Shown: piece by piece, positions 45,355 through 52,954 of the stretch | Numbering within the stretch: the first letter of the stretch is position 1 | How the letters are laid out: each line of letters starts with the position of its first letter | Position numbers and translations under genes: made by a program | NCBI GenBank assembly: GCA_016188115.1 | Contig: JACPIK010000002.1 | Coordinates: forward strand, 989,462 to 1,053,461 | Direction of reading: 5' to 3' | DNA length: 64,000 nt | From: Candidatus Woesearchaeota archaeon | Lineage (GTDB): Archaea > Nanobdellota > Nanobdellia > Woesearchaeales > GW2011-AR9 | The notes under the pieces: model-generated | Seen by the model: the letters and a program-made list of their open reading frames with translations, nothing else | What the model was told of the DNA's origin: nothing | Databases searched by the model: none

Positions 45355-45759
45355 ATGGCTAAAGATCTAATTAACAATATTCAATCTCATAAGTTTACTT
45401 CTCCGCGTGAAGTCATTAGTGGTAAAAAATGGTTTTTCTATATGATGGGACTAATCTTCTTCTTATCCCCCTTCATTCTTCTTCTATCTGGTAATGTAGG
45501 GTTGTGGCTTGCAGCAGCCACCATTACTTTTTTGATCTTATTTTTTATTCATTTACGATCAGATGAAGAGAATCATTTTCTATGTGCAGCATTCCATATG
45601 AGGGTGTACCATATAGGTATGGTGTTTAGTGTATTAGTTGGTATTTTCTTGATGTTTGTATTAGTGACACTTTTGATGCCTTCTTATACACCAATAGATC
45701 ATCCTCTTACAAATGTTACTGATTACTATCAAACGAATAAGATTTTCCCTCAAAATTAA
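45355..45759 (+). CDS. Small membrane protein, three TM helices, unknown function
   Basis: 134 residues. A soluble N-terminus (about 1-25) is followed by helices at about 27-45, 48-67 and 84-107, then a short external tail with one NVTD glycosylation-type site. A TATA-like box (about 45323-45334) is centred 27 nt before the ATG. No family recognised. Confidence 0.68.
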   Translation: MAKDLINNIQSHKFTSPREVISGKKWFFYMMGLIFFLSPFILLLSGNVGLWLAAATITFLILFFIHLRSDEENHFLCAAFHMRVYHIGMVFSVLVGIFLMFVLVTLLMPSYTPIDHPLTNVTDYYQTNKIFPQN

Positions 45760-45793
45760 GGATAGACTTTTGAATAAGTATGAGAAATTTCAA

Positions 45794-46273
45794 ATGATGT
45801 TAAGTCGATTAGAACAAGTAATTGCCAATCCTGCAAATCGTCGATATGGAATTGCTGAAGTTGCAGCGATTACAGGAAGTTACGTTGCAGCGTTTAGTAC
45901 TTCATGGCACTTACAAGATCAAGGGGCAAGCGAAGGGATAGAAGCAACATTAACATATGCTGCAAAGACGGTTGCGTATTATGGAACTAATTTTGGCACA
46001 TACATCGCACTATTTGTAGTACAAGGGGAACGAGGATCATATAGAGAGACATTAAAGCGACTTTTTGAAACAAATATAGTAACAACATTAGTACATGCAT
46101 TGGCAACAATTAGTACTCATTATACTTTAGCAAAATCCAATATGATCGCACAAGAAGATGTGGCACCAATTGTCTATCCTACAATAGGAGTTGCCTGCTT
46201 GGGTTTAAAACAAATTTTAAGCTATAAAGTAGGATTATTTGGAAAAGAGAAAACAGTTCAAAAAGACGAGTAA
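45794..46273 (+). CDS. Small membrane-associated protein, unknown function
   Basis: 159 residues from ATG 45794 (MMLSRLEQVIANPANRR). The open frame reaches back to 45713, but that start would overlap the preceding gene by about 47 nt. Three or four moderately hydrophobic helices (about 22-40, 60-78, 92-112, 122-140) are rich in Ala, Thr and Tyr. No family recognised; it may be co-transcribed with 45355-45759. Confidence 0.62.
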   Translation: MMLSRLEQVIANPANRRYGIAEVAAITGSYVAAFSTSWHLQDQGASEGIEATLTYAAKTVAYYGTNFGTYIALFVVQGERGSYRETLKRLFETNIVTTLVHALATISTHYTLAKSNMIAQEDVAPIVYPTIGVACLGLKQILSYKVGLFGKEKTVQKDE

Positions 46274-46278
46274 GAACA

Positions 46279-46770
46279 TCAACAAAACAACTCAATATAC
46301 GTTTTCATTGAAGGTACAAAGCTCTTTGGATTTGCTGAAAATTCTTTACGTAACTCACTGCGCGTAAACCATTTAACTTGCTCGACTTCTTCTTTTTGAA
46401 TACGAAAGTCTTTTTCTGCACGATCAAGAGTGGCAAAGAATGTTTGAACAAAATAACTACGAGTACTTTGCTGTTTAAATTTAACACCTTTGGTAAACTT
46501 GATACCAATGATACCTAATTCCTCCATAGCTTCTTTAACGATATTCTGTTCGTATGTTTCACCACGTTCAAGCGTACCTGCTGCAGCGGGACCCCAACAT
46601 AGAGGTGAAAGAGCCTTTATTTTAGAACGTTGTGCAAGAAGAATACGCTGTTTGCTATCAGTAATCCAAACCATCGAGACACGATACATATCCCCTTCTT
46701 TGAGATTCGTACGATTGCGATATCCAATAATCTCATCCTGTTCATTAACAATAGGAATCTCATCTGACAT
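46279..46770 (-). CDS. NUDIX hydrolase, second of a tandem pair
   Basis: The 163-residue protein has Nudix box GTLERGETYEQNIVKEAMEE followed by LGI. The usual Arg of REUxEE is Lys. The N-terminus (IPIVNEQDEIIGYRNRT) is like the IPP-isomerase/YfcD branch of the superfamily. It overlaps the upstream paralogue by 11 nt. Substrate unknown; a nucleotide or isoprenoid diphosphate is possible. Confidence 0.87.
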   Translation of the reverse strand: MSDEIPIVNEQDEIIGYRNRTNLKEGDMYRVSMVWITDSKQRILLAQRSKIKALSPLCWGPAAAGTLERGETYEQNIVKEAMEELGIIGIKFTKGVKFKQQSTRSYFVQTFFATLDRAEKDFRIQKEEVEQVKWFTRSELRKEFSANPKSFVPSMKTYIELFC

Positions 46771-47254
46771 AGATATCGTGCTCTCTTTGTATACTAGGAA
46801 TAAATTGTTCTGGATTAATTTTCAATTCTCGTTCTAATTCTTTGACTGTGAACCATTTAATTTCATCAACTTCTTCTTTTTGGATTTTAAATTTGGTAAT
46901 AGGCCAGTCAAGAATGCAGTTAAACCACTGCGTAAAATGATGATACTTTCCTTTCGATTCTCTTTTTTGCCCTTGTTCAAATTGAACATTCTCAATCCCT
47001 AATTCCTCTTGCGCCTCTTTAATGATATTTTGCTCGTACGTTTCACCTTTCTCGACAGTTCCCGCAACAGCTGGACCCCAACATCCAGGATCGTGCTTTT
47101 TGGTGTATGCGCGACGAGCTAAGAGAACTTCTCCTTTTGAATTTTTGACCATAAGAGCAGAAACACGGTAGATCTCGTGAGGCAAACATTCGGTGCGTTT
47201 TTTATAACCAATTATTTGGTCGTGTTCATTAACAATGACAATCTCTCCAACCAT
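46760..47254 (-). CDS. NUDIX hydrolase, first of a tandem pair
   Basis: 164 residues, closely related to the following gene along its whole length (IVIVNEHDQIIGYKKRT; Nudix box GTVEKGETYEQNIIKEAQEE then LGI, again Lys for Arg; EVDEIKWFT). It starts 2 nt after the DRG GTPase stop, so the operon is DRG-NUDIX-NUDIX. The tandem copy suggests a recent duplication with possible specialisation. Confidence 0.87.
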   Translation of the reverse strand: MVGEIVIVNEHDQIIGYKKRTECLPHEIYRVSALMVKNSKGEVLLARRAYTKKHDPGCWGPAVAGTVEKGETYEQNIIKEAQEELGIENVQFEQGQKRESKGKYHHFTQWFNCILDWPITKFKIQKEEVDEIKWFTVKELERELKINPEQFIPSIQREHDIYVR

Positions 47255-47256
47255 GT

Positions 47257-48354
47257 CTACCTCAAATGAATTTCGAGAATATCTCCATCAGTAAGGGTGT
47301 GATTTGTCATTAACTTTTGTCCTGGAAATTTAGTAGATTTACCCCAAACCCGCGCAAACTTAAACTTTGCAACAAAATCTTTGTGAAGTTTATTGCAAAC
47401 ATCACTAATTGTCGCATCGCGAAAAATAATAAGTGGCAATTTCATATCGGCTTCTTTTCTGGGTTCTTTAAGATAAACACGAATAAAATCCAATTTTTGA
47501 AAAATCGTCTCTTTCAACATTTCAATATTATAACTTTGCGCTGCAGAGATAGCAATATCTGCATTCAATTCGTGCATAACTCGATCAAGAGTGTCAGCAT
47601 CCACTAAATCTGCTTTAGTAACACACACAACCGCAGGAACATATTTACGACTACCTTCAATACAATCAATTAAACTGTCAATATCAATGGGACTTCGAAT
47701 GAGAACCTCTGCATTCATAATTTTAAATTCACGCAAAATTTTACGAATTGTATCATCATCAATCTCTAATGGCACTGTTTTACCAATTTGAATTCCACCT
47801 TGTGCTTTCTTTTTGATAAAAACTTCTGGACGTTTACGATTGAGACGAATACGCGCTTCCCAAACCTCACGTAAAATTGCAGGATAATGCTCTGGTTGCA
47901 TCACATCAACAACAACCAGGACTAAGTCAGCGCTTTGAATAACCGCCAGAACTTCTTTACCGCGTCCACGACCAGATGCAGCTCCTGCAACAATTCCTGG
48001 AACATCTAAGATTTGGATTTTAGCTTGTTTGTAATCCATCATTCCAGGAATACAAGTAAGAGTTGTAAACGCATACGCCGCAACCTCGGAATGAGTTCCT
48101 GCAAGTGTATTAAGAAGAGTTGACTTCCCTGCTGAAGGAAAACCTAACAATAAAACCGTGCCATCACCGCTTTTACGAACAGTATAACCATGCTCAGACT
48201 TTCCCGTTTTCTGCGCAACGCGTTCCTCCTGTCTTTGTTTAAGTTGTGCAATTTTTGCCTTAACAATCCCAATATGACCTTGCGTAGCCTTGTTATACTT
48301 TGTTTTCTTAATTTCGTCCTGGAACGCTTTAATCTGTTCAGCATAATCAACCAT
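47257..48354 (-). CDS. DRG-family (Obg-like) GTPase
   Basis: The 365-residue protein has a helical N-terminus (about 1-60), Walker A GFPSAGKST (about 71-79), switch II DVPGIVAGAASGRGRG, NKxD-type TKAD (about 247-250) and a C-terminal TGS domain (about 290-365, ending TDGDILEIHLR). DRG proteins associate with ribosomes and rescue or regulate translation. First gene of the operon with the NUDIX pair. Confidence 0.94.
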   Translation of the reverse strand: MVDYAEQIKAFQDEIKKTKYNKATQGHIGIVKAKIAQLKQRQEERVAQKTGKSEHGYTVRKSGDGTVLLLGFPSAGKSTLLNTLAGTHSEVAAYAFTTLTCIPGMMDYKQAKIQILDVPGIVAGAASGRGRGKEVLAVIQSADLVLVVVDVMQPEHYPAILREVWEARIRLNRKRPEVFIKKKAQGGIQIGKTVPLEIDDDTIRKILREFKIMNAEVLIRSPIDIDSLIDCIEGSRKYVPAVVCVTKADLVDADTLDRVMHELNADIAISAAQSYNIEMLKETIFQKLDFIRVYLKEPRKEADMKLPLIIFRDATISDVCNKLHKDFVAKFKFARVWGKSTKFPGQKLMTNHTLTDGDILEIHLR

Positions 48355-48378
48355 AATAGAGGTATTCTTAAAGCAGCT

Positions 48379-48792
48379 TTAAGAGCTTTTTGCTTGCAGT
48401 TCGCGTAGTTGTGTAGCTACCTTAACCTCATCGACAATGTTGGCTCGCGCAGGGATTTGCTCATATACACTCGTAAGTTGACGTAGAGACCCCTTACTAG
48501 GAAGAAGATGAATATGAATATGTGATTGAGTGCTATGAATTCCCGTATTACGCACCATCAAAACATCCTCTGAATAGATTTTATTAAGACGCAAACGCAT
48601 TAGTTCCACAAGGTCAAACAAGTCTTTAGCTTCATCTGGACTTAGATCGAGAAATGATTCAATATGCTGGCGTGGCAAGACCATAATGTGTCCTTCTTTA
48701 AGCGGTTTTTGAACAACAACGCAAAAACTATGCCGAGTCATTTCAATCAGACGAAACGTCTCCTGATAACAAATACACAGTTCACAGATCAC
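48379..48792 (-). CDS. HIT-family hydrolase
   Basis: The 137-residue protein has the histidine-triad motif HIHIHLLPS (about 92-100) and the upstream GHIMVLPRQH strand. An N-terminal CxxC-like CELCICY pair is typical of zinc-binding HIT members. HIT proteins hydrolyse nucleotide phosphoramidates or dinucleoside polyphosphates. Same direction as the DRG operon, 24 nt upstream of it. Confidence 0.92.
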   Translation of the reverse strand: MICELCICYQETFRLIEMTRHSFCVVVQKPLKEGHIMVLPRQHIESFLDLSPDEAKDLFDLVELMRLRLNKIYSEDVLMVRNTGIHSTQSHIHIHLLPSKGSLRQLTSVYEQIPARANIVDEVKVATQLRELQAKSS

Positions 48793-48925
48793 AACTTACT
48801 TATTAAGATTAATTTCTTTTAAATATTTAGAAAAAAATTAACCCTGAAGAAAAAGACTTCAAGAATCATACTTTAAAGCCACTAGAACGTAATGTATATA
48901 AGAACCAGAACCATTATAACCAAAC

Positions 48926-49483
48926 ATGTTAGACAAAATCTTTCAAACCCTGCAAACAGCAGAAAGTCTCTTTTACATCATAGCCACAGCCAGCGTGATT
49001 CTTTTAGTTGGATTTGCCATAGGTTTTACCTGTAAAAAATTATTATCTAAAGTATTACATCAAATAGAACTAAATAAAATTCTCTCAAAACGAAATATTT
49101 TTGAAAATGGTGAAGAAAAGATAAGCACAGCTGTATCTTATATTATCTATTTTATCACTATCGTTCTCGTGCTTAATCGTCTCAATATCACCTCATTAGT
49201 AGTCGCATCATTTATTGGAATAGTTGTATTACTCTTCAGCCTAACTATATTTGTCTCACTACGAGATAGCATCCCTAACTTCTGGGCAGGAAGGTGGCTA
49301 CGCCAAAAACAAGAAAAAGAACTTAGCACAGAAAAGATTTGTGTAAACAACATTACCGGATTAATAGAACATACGGGATATTTTGAAGTACGAATGCGTA
49401 CAAAATCCGGAGACATTTTACATATACCCAACACATTAATTAAAAGCAGTTTAGAGAAAAATAGTTGTAAAAATGGAGATTAA
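48926..49483 (+). CDS. Short MscS-like mechanosensitive channel
   Basis: 185 residues: three membrane helices (about 12-34, 62-82, 86-110), with the third leading into a beta domain (CVNNITGLIEHTGYFEVRMR, then GDILHIPNTLI) characteristic of MscS. It stops right after this motif and lacks the large C-terminal cytoplasmic vestibule of E. coli MscS. A TATA (about 48894-48902) is centred 28 nt before the ATG. Role: pressure-release or small-solute conductance. Confidence 0.84.
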   Translation: MLDKIFQTLQTAESLFYIIATASVILLVGFAIGFTCKKLLSKVLHQIELNKILSKRNIFENGEEKISTAVSYIIYFITIVLVLNRLNITSLVVASFIGIVVLLFSLTIFVSLRDSIPNFWAGRWLRQKQEKELSTEKICVNNITGLIEHTGYFEVRMRTKSGDILHIPNTLIKSSLEKNSCKNGD

Positions 49484-49531
49484 CTAAAAGTTTAACTATT
49501 AATCAACACCCTAACAAATAAAGAATAGATT

Positions 49532-49771
49532 CTATCCCTTTGTCTCAAGAACACTAATAATCTCCCAAAGTTGCGTGCGATTATAAGAAGAAAGATCATA
49601 GTTAGCAACTTCTTCAAGTTCAAGGAGTGCTTTCTCCACACATAATTCATCAGAACTACGAAGTAATGTAATGATTTTCTGAATTTTATCTGAACATTTC
49701 TTGCTTACTTCTCCTTCTTCAACAATCAAACTCAGATTTCCAACTGCCTTATCAAGATCAACTAAAATCAT
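49532..49771 (-). CDS. UPF0147 family protein
   Basis: 79 residues. The order LDKAVGNLSLIVEEGEVSKK, the helix-turn IQKIITLLRSSDELCVEKAL and the C-terminal YNRTQLWEIISVLE match UPF0147, a small all-helical archaeal family usually encoded near prefoldin-beta, RpoP and L37Ae, as here. It overlaps the prefoldin gene by 4 nt. Function not established. Confidence 0.82.
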   Translation of the reverse strand: MILVDLDKAVGNLSLIVEEGEVSKKCSDKIQKIITLLRSSDELCVEKALLELEEVANYDLSSYNRTQLWEIISVLETKG

Positions 49772-50085
49772 TTTTTACGCAACTCCGCAACAACATCTTT
49801 TTGAACTTGTTCCATGTTCTTAGTGAGATTCTCTTCTTGTTTTTCCACATTTTCGAGACGTAAGCGTAGAATATCATGTTTTTCTTCTAACTCTTTTTGA
49901 AGAGAAACACTCGAAGTTGCAATCATTAGTTTGCCAATAATTCTATAAGATTGAGAAGTGTTACTCAAATTGCCTAGAGCACAATCAAGTTCAGTAAGTT
50001 GAGACGAAAACTGCTGTTTTTGCAACGCAAGATTCTCAATATTTTGCTGCAATAACTGGAGCTGTTGAACTTTTGTCGGACTCAT
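49768..50085 (-). CDS. pfdB: Prefoldin subunit beta
   Basis: The 105-residue protein has two coiled-coil arms (about 1-45 and 66-105) around a short beta hairpin (YRIIGKLMIATSSVSLQKEL), the prefoldin-beta plan. Prefoldin captures unfolded proteins and hands them to the thermosome. It lies in the operon tRNA-Pro, L37Ae, RpoP, pfdB, UPF0147. Confidence 0.9.
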   Translation of the reverse strand: MSPTKVQQLQLLQQNIENLALQKQQFSSQLTELDCALGNLSNTSQSYRIIGKLMIATSSVSLQKELEEKHDILRLRLENVEKQEENLTKNMEQVQKDVVAELRKK

Positions 50086-50097
50086 TGTAGAACAATA

Positions 50098-50232
50098 TTA
50101 CCGAGCTTTGACAGTTACAACATGGCGACGGTCTTTGTAGAGAACCTTGCCACCACAATATGGGCAACGAACTTTAGTCTTAGTGTACTCTTCTTCCACT
50201 TTCTTTCCACAATCAAAGCAAAGGTAATACAT
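50098..50232 (-). CDS. rpoP: DNA-directed RNA polymerase subunit P (Rpo12)
   Basis: A 44-residue zinc-ribbon protein (MYYLCFDCGKKVEEEY, then VRCPYCGGKVLYKDRR, ending VKAR), the universal archaeal/eukaryotic Rpb12-type subunit. CxxC pairs at residues 5-8 and 23-26 bind zinc. A GGAGG ribosome site lies 5 nt upstream of the ATG, consistent with an internal operon gene. Short enough to be missed by length cut-offs. Confidence 0.95.
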   Translation of the reverse strand: MYYLCFDCGKKVEEEYTKTKVRCPYCGGKVLYKDRRHVVTVKAR

Positions 50233-50244
50233 GGTGCCTCCTTA

Positions 50245-50448
50245 TTAAGTTGGGGTATACGCTTTTCCTGCAAAGGTAACATTACATTTACCACAGGTCC
50301 AGATACCCATTGCTTGTCGTTTGACAGCATGTTTGTTACAATAGGGACATTTATGACGTAATCGTTGTTGACCCTCTACTAGTGCGAACTTAGCGCGAGT
50401 TTTGCGCCCATAACGAGAGCCGAAGCGTTTTGCAGATAAATTTGACAT
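50245..50448 (-). CDS. rpl37ae: Ribosomal protein eL43 (L37Ae)
   Basis: A 67-residue basic protein with zinc ribbon CPYCNKHAVKRQAMGIWTCG then KC, preceded by RFGSRYGRK, as in archaeal L37Ae. A GGAGGA ribosome site precedes the ATG. It starts 18 nt after the 3' end of tRNA-Pro; tRNA 3' processing would leave an mRNA whose short leader still contains this ribosome site. Confidence 0.96.
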   Translation of the reverse strand: MSNLSAKRFGSRYGRKTRAKFALVEGQQRLRHKCPYCNKHAVKRQAMGIWTCGKCNVTFAGKAYTPT

Positions 50449-50466
50449 TGTTGTCCTCCAAAAAAG

Positions 50467-50588
50467 TGGGGCTGCCCGGATTCGAACCGGGGTTCAACGG
50501 TCCCAAACCGTTAGTGATAGTTGCCTAAGGCAACCTCAAAATCTATGATTTTGTTGGTAACCCTGTTTCCAGGCTACACTACAGCCCC
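50467..50588 (-). tRNA. tRNA-Pro (UGG) with a D-loop intron
   Basis: Acceptor GGGGCTG/CAGCCCC (7 bp), D-stem GTG/CAC, anticodon arm AACGG-TTTGGGA-CCGTT with anticodon TGG, T-arm CCCGG-TTCGAAT-CCGGG, discriminator A; CCA is not encoded. Exon 1 is 50588-50569. A 48-nt intron (50568-50521) interrupts the D-loop after GG (positions 18-19), and exon 2 is 50520-50467, giving a 74-nt mature tRNA. A bulge-helix-bulge fits: central helix GCCU/AGGC, bulges GGA and AAC cut after their second base. No intron is seen at the usual 37/38 site. The likely TATA is TTTTAAA on the minus strand (50629-50635). Confidence 0.93.
50521..50568 (-). other. Intron of tRNA-Pro (D-loop, 48 nt)
   Basis: The intron begins AAACAGGGTTACC and ends TTAGGCAA. 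It contains a perfect 7-bp hairpin (CAAAATC-ATA-GATTTTG) and a 6-bp hairpin that spans the 3' splice site (GTTGCC-TTA-GGCAAC). Boundaries follow the bulge-helix-bulge rule; a boundary one nt later at the 3' end would give a 73-nt tRNA and is the only close alternative. Confidence 0.8.
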
Positions 50589-50675
50589 TAGTGCTTATTT
50601 ATAAATGTTATGGCAAAACCATGAGTTATTTAAAAGTTTAACGGAAAAAGACAACGCATATCCCTTTTCAAAGGA

Positions 50676-51620
50676 TTATAACCACTTTTTTCTCTTGAAG
50701 ATAATAGAGGAAACCAGAATAGAAAACGCCATTCCTCCAATAACAATAAAGTGACCATATTTCCAAGTATAAATAGGCATAAGGAAATTCATACCAAAAA
50801 TTCCTGCAATAAAAGTAGGAATCATAACAAAAGCTGTGATGATCGTAAGTGTTTTCATAATCTTGTTCATGTTATTGCTGATCGAATTAAGATACATATC
50901 AAGCACGTTCGTGAGAATATCTTGATAGGTACTAGCTAAATACACTAACTCATTAACATCATTTGCAAGCTCTGAAAGAAGCGATCTCTCTTCATGAGAA
51001 GCGTGACCGAACAACTCGTTTTCCAAAGAAATTATCACGTCCTTGTTGGGCATTAAAGATCGTTCATAAAAAATCAAGGAACGTTTAATGCTGAATATTT
51101 TTTTAGAAAGTTGATGCGATGGATTTTCTAAAACTTTCTCCTCTAAATTTTCGATTTCAGCATTTACTTTCTCAAGAGCTGTAAAGAAATCATTACAAAT
51201 TTTTCGAAGAAGATGAAGCAACAAATAGGAAGAATTATGAGAAAACAATAATGCTTTCTCTTCGGGATCAAGTTGAGCAAATGTCGTAAAGCTAGATAAA
51301 GGATTTTCATGGATAGTGACAATTGCCCCTTTTGTCAAATAAAATGAAATAGAGGTTGTTTTAAGAGAATTATTCTCCTCCACCGTGCCTGCAAAAAGAA
51401 TATGAGAGTGAGCAGAGTTAACAATTATGTGTGGACGTTGATGAGTTTTGGTTGTTTTTTTAAGTGAGGAAATTGGGATTCCTGTTCGCTTAGAAATTGA
51501 TGTGAACTCTGTAGATGTTGGCTTAACACAATCAATCCAAAGCAACGATGAATCAGCTTTTTCTAAAGAAACGAGATGAACATCTTTCTTAGATTTAACA
51601 AGTTGCCAGACTTTAAGCAT
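50676..51620 (-). CDS. corA: CorA-family divalent metal transporter
   Basis: 314 residues from ATG 51620 (MLKVWQLVKSKKD). The N-terminal cytoplasmic alpha/beta domain is followed by long helices (about 155-250) and two C-terminal membrane helices with the signature GMN in GIFGMNF, ending with a basic KRKKWL tail. Function: Mg or Co uptake as a pentamer. The frame is open to 51791, but that would run through the structured element at 51668-51802; a TATA (51643-51650) is centred about 26 nt before 51620. Confidence 0.92.
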   Translation of the reverse strand: MLKVWQLVKSKKDVHLVSLEKADSSLLWIDCVKPTSTEFTSISKRTGIPISSLKKTTKTHQRPHIIVNSAHSHILFAGTVEENNSLKTTSISFYLTKGAIVTIHENPLSSFTTFAQLDPEEKALLFSHNSSYLLLHLLRKICNDFFTALEKVNAEIENLEEKVLENPSHQLSKKIFSIKRSLIFYERSLMPNKDVIISLENELFGHASHEERSLLSELANDVNELVYLASTYQDILTNVLDMYLNSISNNMNKIMKTLTIITAFVMIPTFIAGIFGMNFLMPIYTWKYGHFIVIGGMAFSILVSSIIFKRKKWL

Positions 51621-51656
51621 AGTACAAAGTAAGAATTTAAGAGTTATAAACCTTTG

Positions 51657-51814
51657 CCCGACGGACACTGTTAACTTAAATGCAGATGCGTCATCCGTCA
51701 TCAGGATCGGCGTTTGCAATTGCAAACTAGATCGACGATGACGAGCCGAGGGTCGGCTCCTACGGAGTGGCTCGTAGCATCTGCCTGCCAATTAGTTAAC
51801 AGTATCACCCGACG
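51657..51814. other. Structured intergenic element with direct and inverted repeats
   Basis: Direct repeat CCCGACG at 51657-51663 and 51808-51814 brackets a perfect 9-bp inverted repeat (51668-51676 with 51794-51802). Inside: an 8-bp stem GCAGATGC/GCATCTGC (51682-51689 with 51777-51784) enclosing CGTCATC/GATGACG (51696-51702 with 51737-51743), a GTTTGC-AATT-GCAAAC hairpin (51712-51727), a GAGCCGA-GGG-TCGGCTC hairpin (51743-51759) and a CTACG/CGTAG hairpin (51760-51764 with 51773-51777). The segment is visibly richer in GC than its surroundings. No credible protein. Candidate structured RNA or MITE-like insertion. Confidence 0.72.
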
Positions 51815-51835
51815 AAACTCTAAAGAAAACTACGA

Positions 51836-52867
51836 TCAGAATCTTGCGATCTCAACCAATTTTTTTGTTGCAGTTGTTAAAATGGTAGCTTTGCCATTAA
51901 GCATGACTAACGTATCTTCAATGCGCAAACCATATTTTCCCGCAAAATAGACACCCGGTTCAATAGTAAAAATAGTTCCTTCCTCAATCTTTGCGCCTTG
52001 ACGACAAAATGGGTCCTCATGGATTTCGACTCCAACACCATGACCCAAAGAATGAATAAATGCTTTTTTGTGCTTGCCAAGTAAGGAACGCACATGTCCA
52101 TCAATTTGTTTGAAATCAACGCCAGGCTTGGAAAATACGATCCCTGCTTCTTGAGCTTGAAGAAGAAGTTGGTACATTTCTTTTTCTGCTTTTGTCGGTT
52201 TACCAAGAAAAAGCACACGCGTCATATCAGCACAGTAGTTTTTGTAGCGAGCTCCGAAATCAAGTAAGAGAAATCCTCTCTGTAACTTAGTATTGTCAGT
52301 TTTGTGATGAGGAACGGCAGCATTTTTACCCATCGCAGAAATGGTAGGGAATGCAAGTTCACAATTTTGAGAACGCATGTAATGTTCAAGAAAGAATGCT
52401 ACATCAAATTCGGTACGGAGACGTTGTTTTGGCAGTTCCTTAATTAAAGCATCAAACGCGTCACTCGTAATTTTACAAGCATGTGCAATATTATTTATCT
52501 CTTGAGAAACTTTAGACCGACGCAATGTTTTCAAGAAAGAAGAAACATCAACAAAAGAAGCTCTAGGAAAAGCTTTACGAAATCCTTGATACTGACTTAA
52601 CGTAAGCGCCTCTTTATTTATACCAATTCGTTTGGCTTTGAGTTGTTTATGCCACTCCCTGATATATGATCGTTGAATAATGTCTTTAGGCAACGAAGGC
52701 TTATCTAACGCAGTAGTGTACACATAGGTTTTCGTTCTGGTAACAGCAATAAGCCCATGAGAGAGACTTTCTTGACTAAGATAGGTAAGAACAGGGTCAG
52801 GATCGCAAAAGAGCGCCAGATCAAGATTCTTGAGTTTAAGATATCGCTGAAGTTCCTTTCGTTTCAC
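51836..52867 (-). CDS. M24-family metallopeptidase (Xaa-Pro dipeptidase-like)
   Basis: 343 residues, GTG start. The N-terminal creatinase-like domain (about 1-115) is followed by the pita-bread catalytic domain. Metal ligands are visible: two Asp (LLDFGARYKNYCADMTR), His (HSLGHGVGVEIHE), Glu (IEPGVYF) and Glu (GLRIEDT). It cleaves Xaa-Pro or similar N-terminal dipeptides. An upstream TTTTTAAC box about 27 nt before the GTG suggests a leaderless mRNA. Confidence 0.93.
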   Translation of the reverse strand: MKRKELQRYLKLKNLDLALFCDPDPVLTYLSQESLSHGLIAVTRTKTYVYTTALDKPSLPKDIIQRSYIREWHKQLKAKRIGINKEALTLSQYQGFRKAFPRASFVDVSSFLKTLRRSKVSQEINNIAHACKITSDAFDALIKELPKQRLRTEFDVAFFLEHYMRSQNCELAFPTISAMGKNAAVPHHKTDNTKLQRGFLLLDFGARYKNYCADMTRVLFLGKPTKAEKEMYQLLLQAQEAGIVFSKPGVDFKQIDGHVRSLLGKHKKAFIHSLGHGVGVEIHEDPFCRQGAKIEEGTIFTIEPGVYFAGKYGLRIEDTLVMLNGKATILTTATKKLVEIARF

Positions 52868-52954
52868 AGTACCAAGAAAGAATCAAGAAGTTAAAAATGT
52901 AGCGAAAACAGCCCCCTCTAAAGTTTTATATAGATCATGAGAACTCTTATAAGA

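Noticed and set aside
51621-51791. CorA N-terminal extension to 51791
   Set aside because: It is an Arg/Ser-rich translation of the hairpin element and crosses the corA TATA box.
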